The notes beneath the pieces were generated by a model. It ran no database searches. It saw nothing but the letters and a program-made list of their open reading frames with translations, and was not told the origin of the DNA. From the NCBI GenBank assembly GCA_024345305.1, contig BRON01000019.1:372001-436000 (forward strand): DNA of 64,000 nucleotides, written 5' to 3'. Shown piece by piece: positions 36,792 through 47,800 of the stretch. The position numbers and the translations under genes were made by a program. The stretch comes from Mrakia gelida. Taxonomy: Eukaryota > Basidiomycota > Tremellomycetes > Cystofilobasidiales > Mrakiaceae. Positions within the stretch are counted from its first letter, which is position 1. Each line of letters starts with the position of its first letter.

Positions 36792-37895
36792 GGTATGATA
36801 CGTCTGCTCCCTCACCTCGAAGACCGTTCCGGGCTGACTGACTGGTCTCTTTGTCTTCGAAAAGGTCACCTTCCCCGTCACTCGTCCACCTCCCTCCTTC
36901 CCTCCTCGACCCTCCCCCAAGCCTTCTCTTCTCCACCTATCTTCGAATCAACTCCACCCAGTTGGCGTCCCGTACGATCATCTCCTCTTGAACTTTTCCC
37001 CTAAACCACGTGAGCCAGCCTCGTCTGCACCATCTTGGTCTTTCGATTCGAGCACTGAATCCTTCCGTCCTTCTGTTTTCTCCACAACAGCTCTCGCTTG
37101 CTCGTCGTCATCCCAAGGACCAAGGACTGGACTTTGAGTGCCTCTCTCGACTCTCCACTACGATCTTGCCGTGAGTGTTCATCGTCAGCTCGTCTCCGTT
37201 CGACGTCTGCTTCGTTCGACGCGACTGACCAGACCTCTCTCCTCGTTTAATTTTCAAGGCTACCCTCTCTCTGACTCGATGCGATGAATACCTCATCTAC
37301 GTGTCTCTTCAGAACAGCTTGGCTTCCGCGGAGGAAGCAAACCGTCAACGAGAGAACGCGTCGACCGAGGATCGCGCCTCGCAACTACTCATCTTCCTTC
37401 GGAGCCATCACCTCCTCCTCTCGAGACAGTTTCAGTTCAGAAGAAGCATGGCAACCAAGCGACCAGCTCCTCTACGACTCTCCTCTCTTCGCAGGTGCGC
37501 CATTCAACCCGTCTGTCTCAGACGCGTCGCTCACCCCTCCACGCTTTCGCACCTCGACCTTTCGCTCACCCTCTCGCTCTTCTTTTTCCGACTTTCCCTC
37601 GACGGAGATCACTCGAGCTGACTCCAAACTTTAGCTTCCGACTTGTTTGCAGTTTTTCTCGCAGGATGACGAGGCTCGCGTGAAACTCATGTCGGTGATC
37701 ACTCTCTCGATCCACCTTCCCCCCTCTCCTTCCTCCAGAAGTTTGTTTTCCTCCTCTTTGGTTGCCTTTCTCTTCCCAACCCCTCCTGCCTCTTCTCTTG
37801 ACAGTCGCTTGCCGAGGAGTCTTTCTCCTCCGGTATCCAGCGTCTTCCTCTCCAACCACCACCATCAAACGTGAGTCGAAGGAGTCTTCGTTCGA
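36792..37895 (+). other. Intron-bearing transcribed region with unresolved exons
   Basis: At least five good donor/CTGAC/acceptor sets lie here on the plus strand (for example donors at 37009, 37171 and 37874; acceptors ending near 36863, 37091, 37260 and 37664). Open segments include DDEARVKLMS and SLAEESFSSGIQRLPLQPPP. I could not join them without a stop into one ATG-started frame. They may be 5' exons or 5'-UTR exons of the gene at 37896, or a run-on of the BTB transcript. Confidence 0.4.
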
Positions 37896-39691
37896 ATGGT
37901 CGATGTTGAGCTCGAGCTCAACTCGATCCTCCTTCCTTCTCCGACATCTGACTCTTCCTTCCTTCCTCTCAGCTCGTCCATCTTCACCTCCATGGCTCCT
38001 CCTACTCTTCCCGCACCCAAACGACGCCTACCATCCATCAGAGAGTCTCCTCCGACCTCTCCATCCTTCGCCAAACGATCATCAGGGTTTTTCTCCTTTC
38101 GTCGACAATCCCTCCCCTGCTCGCCTCCTCCTCGAGCTTCCTCCTCCAAGAAGAGCTCAACCGACAGCACCAACATCGTCGCAGTCCCAGAGACTCCGGA
38201 TCCCCTTACCTTTGGATCTCCTCCTCTCCCTCCAACTCCAGTCGATACAGCCGAGGAGAGCGAGGATCAGCAGGAGCAGGAGGTCCCTCGTCCACCTCGT
38301 TCGAGCGGCACCTTTGGCTTCACTGGAGTCGGAGACGAGGAACTCATGTTCGAGGAGCTTGGACCAGCCAGTAGGGAGGATAGCAGGAGGGATTCGAGTG
38401 ACTCGCTGGGAGAGGTGGAAGCGATGGTAGCGCCGGTGGAGGTCAAGGGAGAGGAGGGAATCGCGTCACCTCCCTCCGTCGTCGTGTTGGTCGACTCCGT
38501 CGAGGGATCGCAGGAGGTTCTCGACAGTCCTTTCGAACTCGAGGATTCAACCTACGGCCAACTCCATCTTCCCAGCGACAGCGTCGATTCTCTACCAGAG
38601 CAGCGGAGAGGAGGAACGTTTGGGATCAGCCCTTCTCCTCTCCTCCTCGATTCGGCGGCACGTCCCCATCCAGCACCACCTCTGCTCCCTCTCCTCTCGA
38701 CCCCTCCACCCCCTACCTCCTTCTTCCCACGGTCCCTCCATCATCAGTCATCTAACCTTACCATCTTCCTCACTCCTCAATCCTCTCCCTCCTCGTCCCT
38801 CGCCAACATCGACCCGCTCGCAAGTCCTCAACTCGAACTCGACGCGCTCGTTCCTCTTCCGCTTCCGGTCGAAGCTTCCCCACCTGAGGTGACCCCGATG
38901 AAGGGAGCGGAGGAGGCGGTACTGGAACTTCCTCTTTCGGCGGAGAGGGGCTCAACGGAGGCTTCGGACAACAGTGAACTGAGGAAGTCGGGGAGTCTAG
39001 GTGGTCGACGAGAGGAGTCGTCGCGCGAGGGAGGAGAGCTTGGGTTGAGCTCGACGCCGAGTCCTGTGTGAGTCGTCCTTCTCGTCTCTCCTCTTCTAAA
39101 GCACACGTGACTCGATCCTGACCTCCTTGTTCACTCTTCTCTCGTTCCTCTAGGCAAACGACGTTCCCTCCCCCTCTCCTCCTCCGACCTCTCCTCCCTC
39201 GCTCAGCAACTCCAACCTTCCCCGCCTCCGTCTCTCTCACCTCTCTCCAAGAACATCGCACTCGTCTCACAACTCTCGCAACCACTCTCCAAACCGAGTC
39301 TCGTCGTCTCTCCGAATCTCGCAATCGTCTGGAGGAGGTGAACGCCAGTCTTTCCGCTGAGCTCGATCTCATTGTCCTGGAGATCGAGAGGGAACGAAGG
39401 ACGTCGAGCACGAGGGATCGAAGGAGCTCAGCAGGAGCGAGTGTCCGGATGCCGATGGTGGACTTCCTCAGAGAAGACGCGAATCAGACGGACGACGAGG
39501 GAGGTCGGGTGAAGGTCGGGGTGAGGGGAGGTGGATCGGGGTTGAAGGACGAGGTCGTTCTGGGACCGATGATGAGCGAGGGGGCTGCAAAGGATCTGGA
39601 GAAGAGCGAGAAGGAGCGGAAGAAGAAGAAGCGGAGGAGTTGGGGTGCGAGGTTGTTCGGCGGTGGAGGAGACTCGAAGTCGAAGAAGTGA
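37896..39691 (+). CDS. Uncharacterised Ser/Pro-rich protein with C-terminal coiled coil
   Basis: I do not recognise a family. A first ATG at 37896 (MVDVELELNSILLPS) or, after a possible splice at CTCTCAG, ATG at 37991 (MAPPTLPAPKRRLPSIRESP). A long Ser/Pro/acidic low-complexity stretch contains repeated TFG(F/I) patches (SGTFGFTGVGDEELMFEEL, GGTFGISPSP). One intron (donor 39069, acceptor about 39154) leads into a coiled coil, LTTLATTLQTESRRLSESRN with RLEEVNASLSAELDLIVLEI, and a strongly basic tail (KEKERKKKKRRSWGARLFGG type) ending KSKK. The basic tail could be a nuclear localisation or membrane-binding segment. Upstream exons are likely. Confidence 0.55.
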
Positions 39692-40240
39692 GGACGGGAG
39701 AGACGACACGCGACGCGACGAGGTTTGGCTTTGGTTATTTGTGATTAGATTTGGCTGAGTAATGATCTGGTTGATACGTATTAGTCTAGTTTATGACCCC
39801 TTTGGGTAACACCTTTTTAATGATCCAATGACCTCTACGATTGATGAGCGCAGGGGCGAGCGTCCTTCAGTTTTTCTTCCCGAGTTCGATCTCAGCAAGG
39901 TCGCCTTTCGGTTCGCTCGCTCGTCGCTCTCTCGTTCTTGAGCCCAGGAGATAAAAGCTCGTAAAGTCATAAATTGAGTACTCCTTCGCCAAGCTTGGTA
40001 TGCTAAACGTTCGCTCTCGAGTCGAGTTGACCCAGAGTCGAACGAGCGAGTCGCTTGCCTGTCAAAGGGAAAAGCGTCGAAGTCAGTCAACGCCGCTCTT
40101 CACCTCTTCCCCTTCCTTCCCGAGTTCGAACGAGATTGATAGACTCACGATCCTAGTAGAGACCTTGATTTATCCTTCGTCGAAATCCGCATAGCGTTCT
40201 TTTCCCCCATCTCCCGGCCCCAGCACTTCTCCGTTGTTGC
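39692..40240. other. Convergent 3' intergenic region
   Basis: 549 bp between the stop of the Ser/Pro-rich gene (+) and the stop of the TMEM14-like gene (-). AT-rich stretches at 39,725-39,800 look like a 3' UTR. No gene is seen. Confidence 0.4.
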
Positions 40241-40851
40241 TCACTCCTCGTCGGCTGATCGAGCCTCGATGTAGTAGTAGGCTCCCACTCCCAAGGCCCC
40301 GACGGCCATGACGACTGAGGAGGGCCTGAAGCTCCTGACGGCTGAGGGGAGAGTGGCGGCGACGACGAGAGTGGAAGCAGCTAAAGTACACAAGACGGCA
40401 AAAAAGTCAGAACCCATCGACACGACTCGACGCGAAAGAAAAGGGGGAGAGAAGCTTACCGACTCCAAGCCAAGGCCCATCCTCCAGTCCGTTCTTGGTT
40501 CCTCGAGCTCCTGCGTAGAAGAGTCCAGCTCCAGAGGTTCCGGCGACGAGGAGGGCAGTCGAACGAAGAGAGGGGTGTCGAAGGAAAGAGTAGAGGGAAG
40601 TTCCAGCGAGGGCACCGCTGCGGGCGAAAGTCGAAGGTCAGTTCAAAGATCGAGCAAGGATTGGAGGAGAGAGGGACGAACGACATGAGGTAGGCTGGGG
40701 ATGGAGAGATGGCGGTGAGGTGGGGCTGGAAAGACGGAGGTGTGACGGAACGAGGGTCAGTTCGACGACGCTCGAGCAAAGAAGAAGAGATGAGCTGAAG
40801 CAGAGAACTCGCTCGAGCGAAAGCGAGAGGAGAAGAAATGGAGGTGTTCAT
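40241..40851 (-). CDS. TMEM14-like small membrane protein
   Basis: Predicted organellar (mitochondrial-type) multi-span protein of about 120 residues. Exons give MNTSISSPLAFARAS, PHLTAISPSPAYLM, then GALAGTSLYSFLRHPSLRST with ALLVAGTSGAGLFYAGARGT, GLEDGPWLGVGLAASTLVVA, and SSVVMAVGALGVGAYYYIEA with a stop at 40241-40243. Small-residue-rich helices (GALAGTSLY, VGALGVGAYYY) and length match the TMEM14/UPF0136 family, linked in animals to haem biosynthesis and lipid transport. The junction between exons 1 and 2 is not certain. Family membership is a pattern judgement. Confidence 0.65.
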
Positions 40852-41882
40852 CTTGAATGAATGGAGCTGCTGTGGTTGGATAGTTGAAGCTGAGGAGGAG
40901 TAGGGGATGAGATGATGGTGGTTTGTTGACCAAGGGCGAGCGCGTCGTCTTTTCGCCTGAAAAGCGGAAATCTACATCTCTTTTCCGATCTTCCCCGCTC
41001 CTCGAAACGGAGAAGAACTGATCTCCGCGAGTACTCCAGAAGAGTTGAGACTGGGGAGGAAGAGGCCCAAGGGGCGGACCGTTCGGATCTCAAGGGCTTG
41101 TTCGGATTTCGATCCAGCTTGGTGTGTTGGATGGCGAACGAAGGAGGAGGAAGAGGCTGGGGAAGGTAAGAAGTGTCCAGGATGTTAGGGTTTCGGCGCC
41201 GATGAGCGAAATTGATGAAGAGAGCCGAGAAGGGGAAGGGGCGAGGAGGGTACCGCGACGCGTCGAGGATGACAGGGATGGACGAAGAAGAACCCGACGA
41301 AGCCCAGGCCTTTTGCTTCAGGCCCCAGTCACGCCTGAAGAGAGAAACATGGATTAAATCAGCTTCGGTTGTCCTTCGAGCTTCGAGAAGGAACCTAGAG
41401 TTTTGCGAAACTCACCTTCTCACCCTCCCTTTGTTCCCTCTCCTCTCCCGCGCGTTCTCCTTTCCTTCCTCCCCCACTCACTCGAAGAAACGCAGAGATC
41501 AAGATCGTTTGAAAGATGCAAGAGCGTATCAAGTAGCCTGGTAGATGCTACCACCGAAAAATGAGAAAATGCAAGAGAGAGAGAGGAACATAAGAAAGAG
41601 AAGAAGACGAGCGGCCCGCGAACGAAACCCACTTGGGGCTGAACTACGAAGTCGAAGGCAATGCGAAGAGTCGTAAGAGTTAAACGTGGGAGATGAAGAG
41701 GAGAGCGGGGGGGATTCGTATCGTAGATTGAGAGCGGGTAAGTAGGAGAGAAGGGGAGGGTTTATTGAGCAGGGGTGTATCGAAAAGAAGTGAGTCAAAA
41801 CGAAGAATGAAAGGCAAGAAACGAGCAGAGGGTAGAAGCAAAGGAGAAGTGGAGAGGTACAGATGGAGAAAAAGAGTGGGGT
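40852..41882 (-). promoter_or_regulatory. Intergenic region, TMEM14-like promoter and DYRK gene 3' UTR
   Basis: 1.03 kb between two minus-strand genes. The sequence is GA-rich on the plus strand, with only chance ORFs of skewed composition. Nothing else was recognised. Confidence 0.4.
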
Positions 41883-44800
41883 CTAGTTGGGTTTAGAGAG
41901 CTGGAGGGAGACAAGAGGAGAGCGCAGGTCAGCTTCCGTTCGAAGGAGAAAACGCGTCGAGAAAAGACGACGAGGACTCACGCCGTAAGCATTCGAGAGG
42001 TTCCTAGCCGACGAGCTCGATGTGAGCGAGGTGTGACCTGTCAGACGTTGCCGGTACGACGAGGTGGACGAGACGGACGAGTCGAGAACCGATCCTCGTT
42101 GAGCCGACGCGGGAGTCGAGTTGTTGGCGGCTGGACGGACTCGAGCAGAGAGGGGAGTGGGAGCTCCGATGCTGAGAGCGGTCTGAAGAACGATCAAACA
42201 CGAAGAGTCAGTGCAAATTTAACTGAACAAGGAACGAAGCGAAAGAGCTCACCTTCTTCGGAGTCTCGTGAGACCTCGACTTCAGAGCAGGACTCGCCAA
42301 ACTCGACGCCGAGTTGAGGATCCTTCCAGCAACCGAAGGAGCAGGACTCTGGAGCGACCTCGCTCTCTGCTTCACGAGCCAAGGGTGTCGAAGAGCAGGC
42401 TGAGGCTTGAGTCGACGTTCGGGATCCCAGATGAGGCACTTGGCGATGAAGTCGACGAAGAGGTCGTCGTCCGATTTGAGGACTTGAGCGAGCGTCTTGG
42501 TTCCTGGACGACGACGTTTCCCCTTGGAGTTGACGACTGGTCGAGGAGCTCCTTGGGTGTCTGAGCGAAGAACCAAGAAAGGGGGGAAGGGGACGTCAGC
42601 AAAAGAAAAGGAAGGAAGGAAGAGCGAGTGAAAGCGAAGGTGACTCACCAAAGAAGAGGTTTTTCCTCGAGCTCTTATCGACGAGGTACTTGTCCGGCAA
42701 TCCGAGAACCTCCATGATGCACGAAAGCTGCTCTTGTTCGTTCTCTCCAGGGAAAATGGGGAACCCAGTGTAGAGTTCGGCGAGGATGCACCCGAGACTC
42801 CACATGTCGATGGCCCTGTCGAACGAAGAGTCGAAGTCAGTCCGCGTCTTCCTTCTCCTTCATTTTGGTCGTCGAGGAAGAGAGAGGGAGGGGGACAACT
42901 CACATATGGTAGTTGGCACCGAGGATGACTTCCGGAGATCGATAGAATCGACTCTGGATGTAGGTGTAGACTGTTCGTCGAATGGGAAGGGAACGAGTCA
43001 GCTCGAGTTCGAGACGAAGAGCGGCTCGAGTCAACTCACCCTTCTCGTGTTCGAAACAACTGCTTCCAAAGTCGATGACCTTGATTCCACTCTTTGAAGG
43101 ATGACTGAGGAGGACGTTCTGTTCACCCAACCCGAAACCAAAATGCGTCAGCCCAAATCGTCCCTCTCCCTCTCCCGCTCCCTCCTTCCGTCCCTTCTCC
43201 CTTCCCTCGACTCGGTCGTTTGTCCCAAAGGACCCACCTCCGGCTTCAAATCGCAATGCACAATCCGATGATGTCTCATCAGGATCAAACTCTGCAAGAG
43301 CTGAACGGTGAACCTTCGAATGAGGGTGGTCGTGAACCCAGCGAACGAGTTGGCCTTGATGAGTTCGTAGAGGTTGATGCTGAGGAGTTCGGTAGCGATG
43401 CAGAGATGGTTTCGGAAGTAGAAGTGTTCGGTCATTCGGATGACGTAGTGTTTCTCGTCGGGGTCCTGTTTCGTTCGAAGAAAGAAAGGGAGGGGAGGGA
43501 AGGAGAGTGGGAGGGGAGGGAGGTTAGTGAGGGAGAGACGAACGCGACGAGACGGCGCGAGAGTCGAGAAGAGGTGTAGAAAGGAGGAAAGAGAGGAGTT
43601 GTAGAGAGGAGGAAAGGGAGAGATGGTCAACTTACCCATTTCCTCAAATTATCCAAGATCTTGACCTCCACCAAAGCCTGATGATGAAACCTCTTCTTGT
43701 TCCTGATGATCTTGACGGCGACCGATCCACCCGTACAATGATCTCGACACTGCAGCACCTGACCGAACGATCCCTTCCCGAGAAGTCCGATGATCTCGTA
43801 TCGGTAAGCGAGATGATCGTGTTCAACCACGAGGTAGTCTCCCCTCTCGTCGTCGTAGCCGTGGTTGTTGGAGGATTCCTCCCTCGTCGAAGCCTTCTTG
43901 GCTGAGTTCTCGCCGATGTAGTAGACGGAAGGGTAGTCGACGATTTCCTTGCGTTCGAAGTCGGAGAGAGCGGTGTAGGAGGATTTGATGGTGGCTGGGG
44001 GGTGGGTGGGGGGGGGGGGGGGGGGGGGGGACGAAGGGAGGGGGGTGGGAAGAAGCGAGGTCAGAAAACGAGAACGCACGAGGGACGAACACTCAGAGGA
44101 AGAACGAGCGACGTACAGAGAGGAGTCCCACAAGGCGACGGATCAATGGGTTCCGGGAAATTCATCATCGCCTCCAATTCCGAACTCGTCGCACCAGACG
44201 CAACCTTCCTCGACCTCTGTCTCTTCATGAACTGCCTCATCTCCTCGTCCGCCGCGATCTCATCCTCGTCCATCACGCTCGGCGAAGCACTCGACGATCT
44301 CGAGATCGGAGTTCCTGGGACCTCTCTCGACGACGACGACGAAGGAATCCTCGAAGCTGGGAGGGAGAGCTTGGAGGTGAGGGTTCTGGCTGGCGAAGGA
44401 GCGACGTGTCGAGCGAGATCGTTGGCGCTGGCTGAGAACGTCATGTTGGAGGGTTTGCGAGCTGGGAGGGTATCTCGAGTGACCTTCTTGGCGGCTGCTG
44501 AGGCGGTGAGAGCTGCTGAGGAGGAGGAGGGAGGAACGGGGAGTTGTCGAGGAGGTCGAGTGTTGACCGATCCTGTGGAGGACGAAGGCTGGATCGTGCT
44601 GGTCCGACGAGTGAGAGGAGTGGAGTCGATCGAGTAGTCGTTGTTCTGGGATGACCTGTACTGTCGAGCGGTGGTAGCTGAGGGAGTAGCTCCATCCTCG
44701 TCGCCGACCTCTCCAAACTCCGAGAGGTTCGAGGATGTGCTCCTCGTCATTCCGTTCCGACTGCTGCTCGAAGTCGACATGGCGACGCTGCTCCTCCTCG

Positions 44801-47800
44801 ACGAGAGCGACGGAGTCTGCTGGCTGAGCGTCGGCGTCGAAGGAGCTCCCATGTTCCTGCTCGAGATCCTCGGGATCTTGGTAGGAGTCTGTCCAGTGAG
44901 ACGATGGAACGACGAAGTGGGAAGAGCCGTGACCGCGATGGACGAGATTCCAGAAACAGGAGCGACCGAGGGAGATCCAGCGATGGTAGGAAGGTTGGAT
45001 CGAGACGTTCGACTAGCGAGATCGTGAGGTTTGGTGACGGTGGTGGAGGCTCGTCGAGGGGTGGATCCTGAGGTGGACGAGGACGAGGCTGAGGGGAGGG
45101 ACGATTTCGAGGGACTTCCTTTGGATCGAGTGAGGCTTGCCAGCCGAGAGATGGTCGATTCCGGGAGACCGGACATTTGCATGGGAGGAAGCGAGATGGG
45201 CATGTCCTCTCGGTCCTTTTCCGTCGAGGAGATGGTCTGCGAGAACGAAGGCAAGCGAATCAAAGTCAGCAACGAAACGAAAGCGCGACGCGACTCGAAA
45301 CGAAACGAAAGCGACAGAAAACTCACCTTCCCTCTCCTCCTTCCCAACAAACTCATACTACTCAACCTCCCATGACTTCTCTCTCCCTTCTCCTTCTCCT
45401 TCTCCGCCGCGATCCTATCCCTCTCCTTCTCCCTCTCAACCCTCTCCGCTCTCTCGACCCTCTCTCGTTCCCTCTTCTCCTCCTTCTCCCTCTCCTTCTT
45501 CTCCTCTTTCTCAGAAACACTCCTTCCAGTGTACCTCGCAGGACTCCCAGTCAGCGTTCCTCCACCTCCCGACGAACTGGTGAACCCTCCCGTCTGCTGT
45601 CCTCCGAACTCGTTCGCCTGAGCAGCCAGACTCCTTCGCGACGAACTGCTCTTGAGCATTCCTTGGAGACTCATCCCTCCCAGCATCGACTTCCGAGCAC
45701 TCAAGGGAGCGGTACCGGAGTTGGAAGCGTAGGAGTGGTGCTCGTTGCTTGAGTGGGAGGAGGAGGGAGTCGAGATGCTGGGGACGTTGGCGGAGTTCTT
45801 CCTAGGTGTGGAAGGGACTGGAGGGACGACGGGAGGAGGCTGAGGAGATGGGACTCCAGTGTTGGACTTCATGCTCGTCGAAGAGGACCTCCTGAAGAAC
45901 GGGATCGACGAAGGAGTGAGTCGCTTCGAGTGCGTCGACTTCGGGCTGGAGGGTGCTGCTGCGGTGGCCGAGAGGTTCGAGTTCGACTGAGTCGTCATGT
46001 TCGAATGAGAGGTAGAGATGCTGGCTCTCGAGTCCGACGTCTTCCTCGAGTCCTGACTCGGCCGTTCGACGAAGAAGGGCGACGATCCAGGTCGTTCGAT
46101 GGTGGACCAAGGCGTCGAGGGACTCGCTGGATCCTCGTCGGGGATCTTGGGGAAGGTGAGAGGAGGCGCGTTGTTCGAGTGGGAGTTGGAAGGGGGAAGG
46201 GGTGGGCTTGGATCGTGGAAGGATTGAGATTGGGAGGGAGGGAGGGGATGAGCTGCCGACGATGCGGTCGAGGACGACGAGGTTTTGTTGGACGAGGGAA
46301 GTTTGATGTGTAGAGCGTTCGAGAAGCTCCACTTCTTCCCTGGGACCTTCCCGGAGGTGGACTTGGGACTGGTGGGCGACGGAGGAGGAGCGAGGGCGAC
46401 GGCTGGAGTGATCTTGGAGGGAGGAGTGACGGGTCTCGACTGCTGTTGTTGCTGCTGCTGCTCTTGGAGTCGAGCTTCCTCCTGTTGCTGCTGCTGACGT
46501 TGCTGCTCCCGTTGGAGGCTCCGCTTCCGATCGTCTTCCTCGTTGAGCTTCTGCATCTCGTCGAGCGTCGGAGCTGGGTAGTTGAACGTGCTCTGGTAGG
46601 TCGACGAGGGAGACGAAGACGATCCTGCCGACGTGGGAGTCCTCGGTGCTCCTCCAGTGGTCGAAGGGAGGGCTGCCTGAGTCTGAGTCGACTGCTGGGA
46701 GGACGGCTGAGCTGCCTGAGCGAGTTGGAGAAGCGATGTCCTGGATGAAAGCGTGTAACCCTTCGGCAGGGGAGGCACAGGAGGAATCTCCTTTCCTTCC
46801 GAGGCTGAGCCTCCTCCTCCAGCTCCTCCTAGACCTCCATATCCGTCCGGGTTGGCTCCCTCACTGTGGAGAGAAGAGACGTCGCTTCCGTTGATGTTGT
46901 TTCGAATGCGAGCACTGGCTCCAGCGGAAGAAGAGGGACCTCGAGGGGGAGGAGGAAGGGAGGAGGCGGCGGTCGAGACGGAGCCGGTTGCCATGCTCGT
47001 CGAGGAGGAGGAACCTCGTTTGGAGGAGAGGATCGAAGCCGCTCCAACACTCGAACGAGAAGGGTTGAAGGTTGCCGATCTGTGAGAAACGATCATGGAA
47101 AGAAGGAGAAGAAAGGAGGAGGAGGAGGGAAAACAAAAGCAGAGACGTCAGCAACTCGATTCGATCTCAAACTGGACTGCCCTCAATTCGACGGTCAAAC
47201 AGGAGTCGAAGAGAGAAAGACATGACGACGATCAAAACGGGAGCGATGAACTTACCTGGGAGACTCGGCGGTGGAATCTACGAGGAACACTCCGTCCTGT
47301 TCGTTCGTCAAAACACCTCCCGACCCTCCACCTCCGAACGCGGGCATCGAGCTCCTACTCCTGCTGCTCCTTCCTCCAGCACTCCCAGTTCTCCCTATAG
47401 ACGAAGGAAGAGCCGGAGGAGGACTTCCTGACCTCATGCTCCCGCTGCCAGCACTTCCCAACGAAGCTCTGGTCTTCGACGACCTCTGCGAGTGTCGCTT
47501 CTCTCCTCCTGAGGGCGATCGTCCGAGTCCATCGAGTTTCCGAAGGGCCTCGGCTGTCTCTGGGTCGAGCGAGAGGTGAGGCGACGAGAGGAAAGAGGGA
47601 GAGGAGTGGTGGTGGTGCGACGAGGATTTTTGAGGAGTGTTGTGAGCCGAGGAGGTGGTGTGTTGAGATTGAGATCGGGAGTGGTGAGGAGATGGGTTGT
47701 TGGTAGCGGCGGGAGCCTCGAGAGGAGTAGTAGGGTTAGAGGTGCTGATGGTGTTCGATGCGGAGGGAGGGAGAGGAGCTTGATGAGAGGGAGGTTGGAA

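Noticed and set aside
36045..36920. 291-codon minus-strand ORF
   Set aside because: Shadow of the BTB gene; the plus strand has the conserved BTB pattern.
45753..46313. Plus-strand ORFs opposite the DYRK kinase N-terminus
   Set aside because: Arg/Gly-rich antisense shadows of Ser/Pro codons; the minus strand carries the conserved kinase frame.
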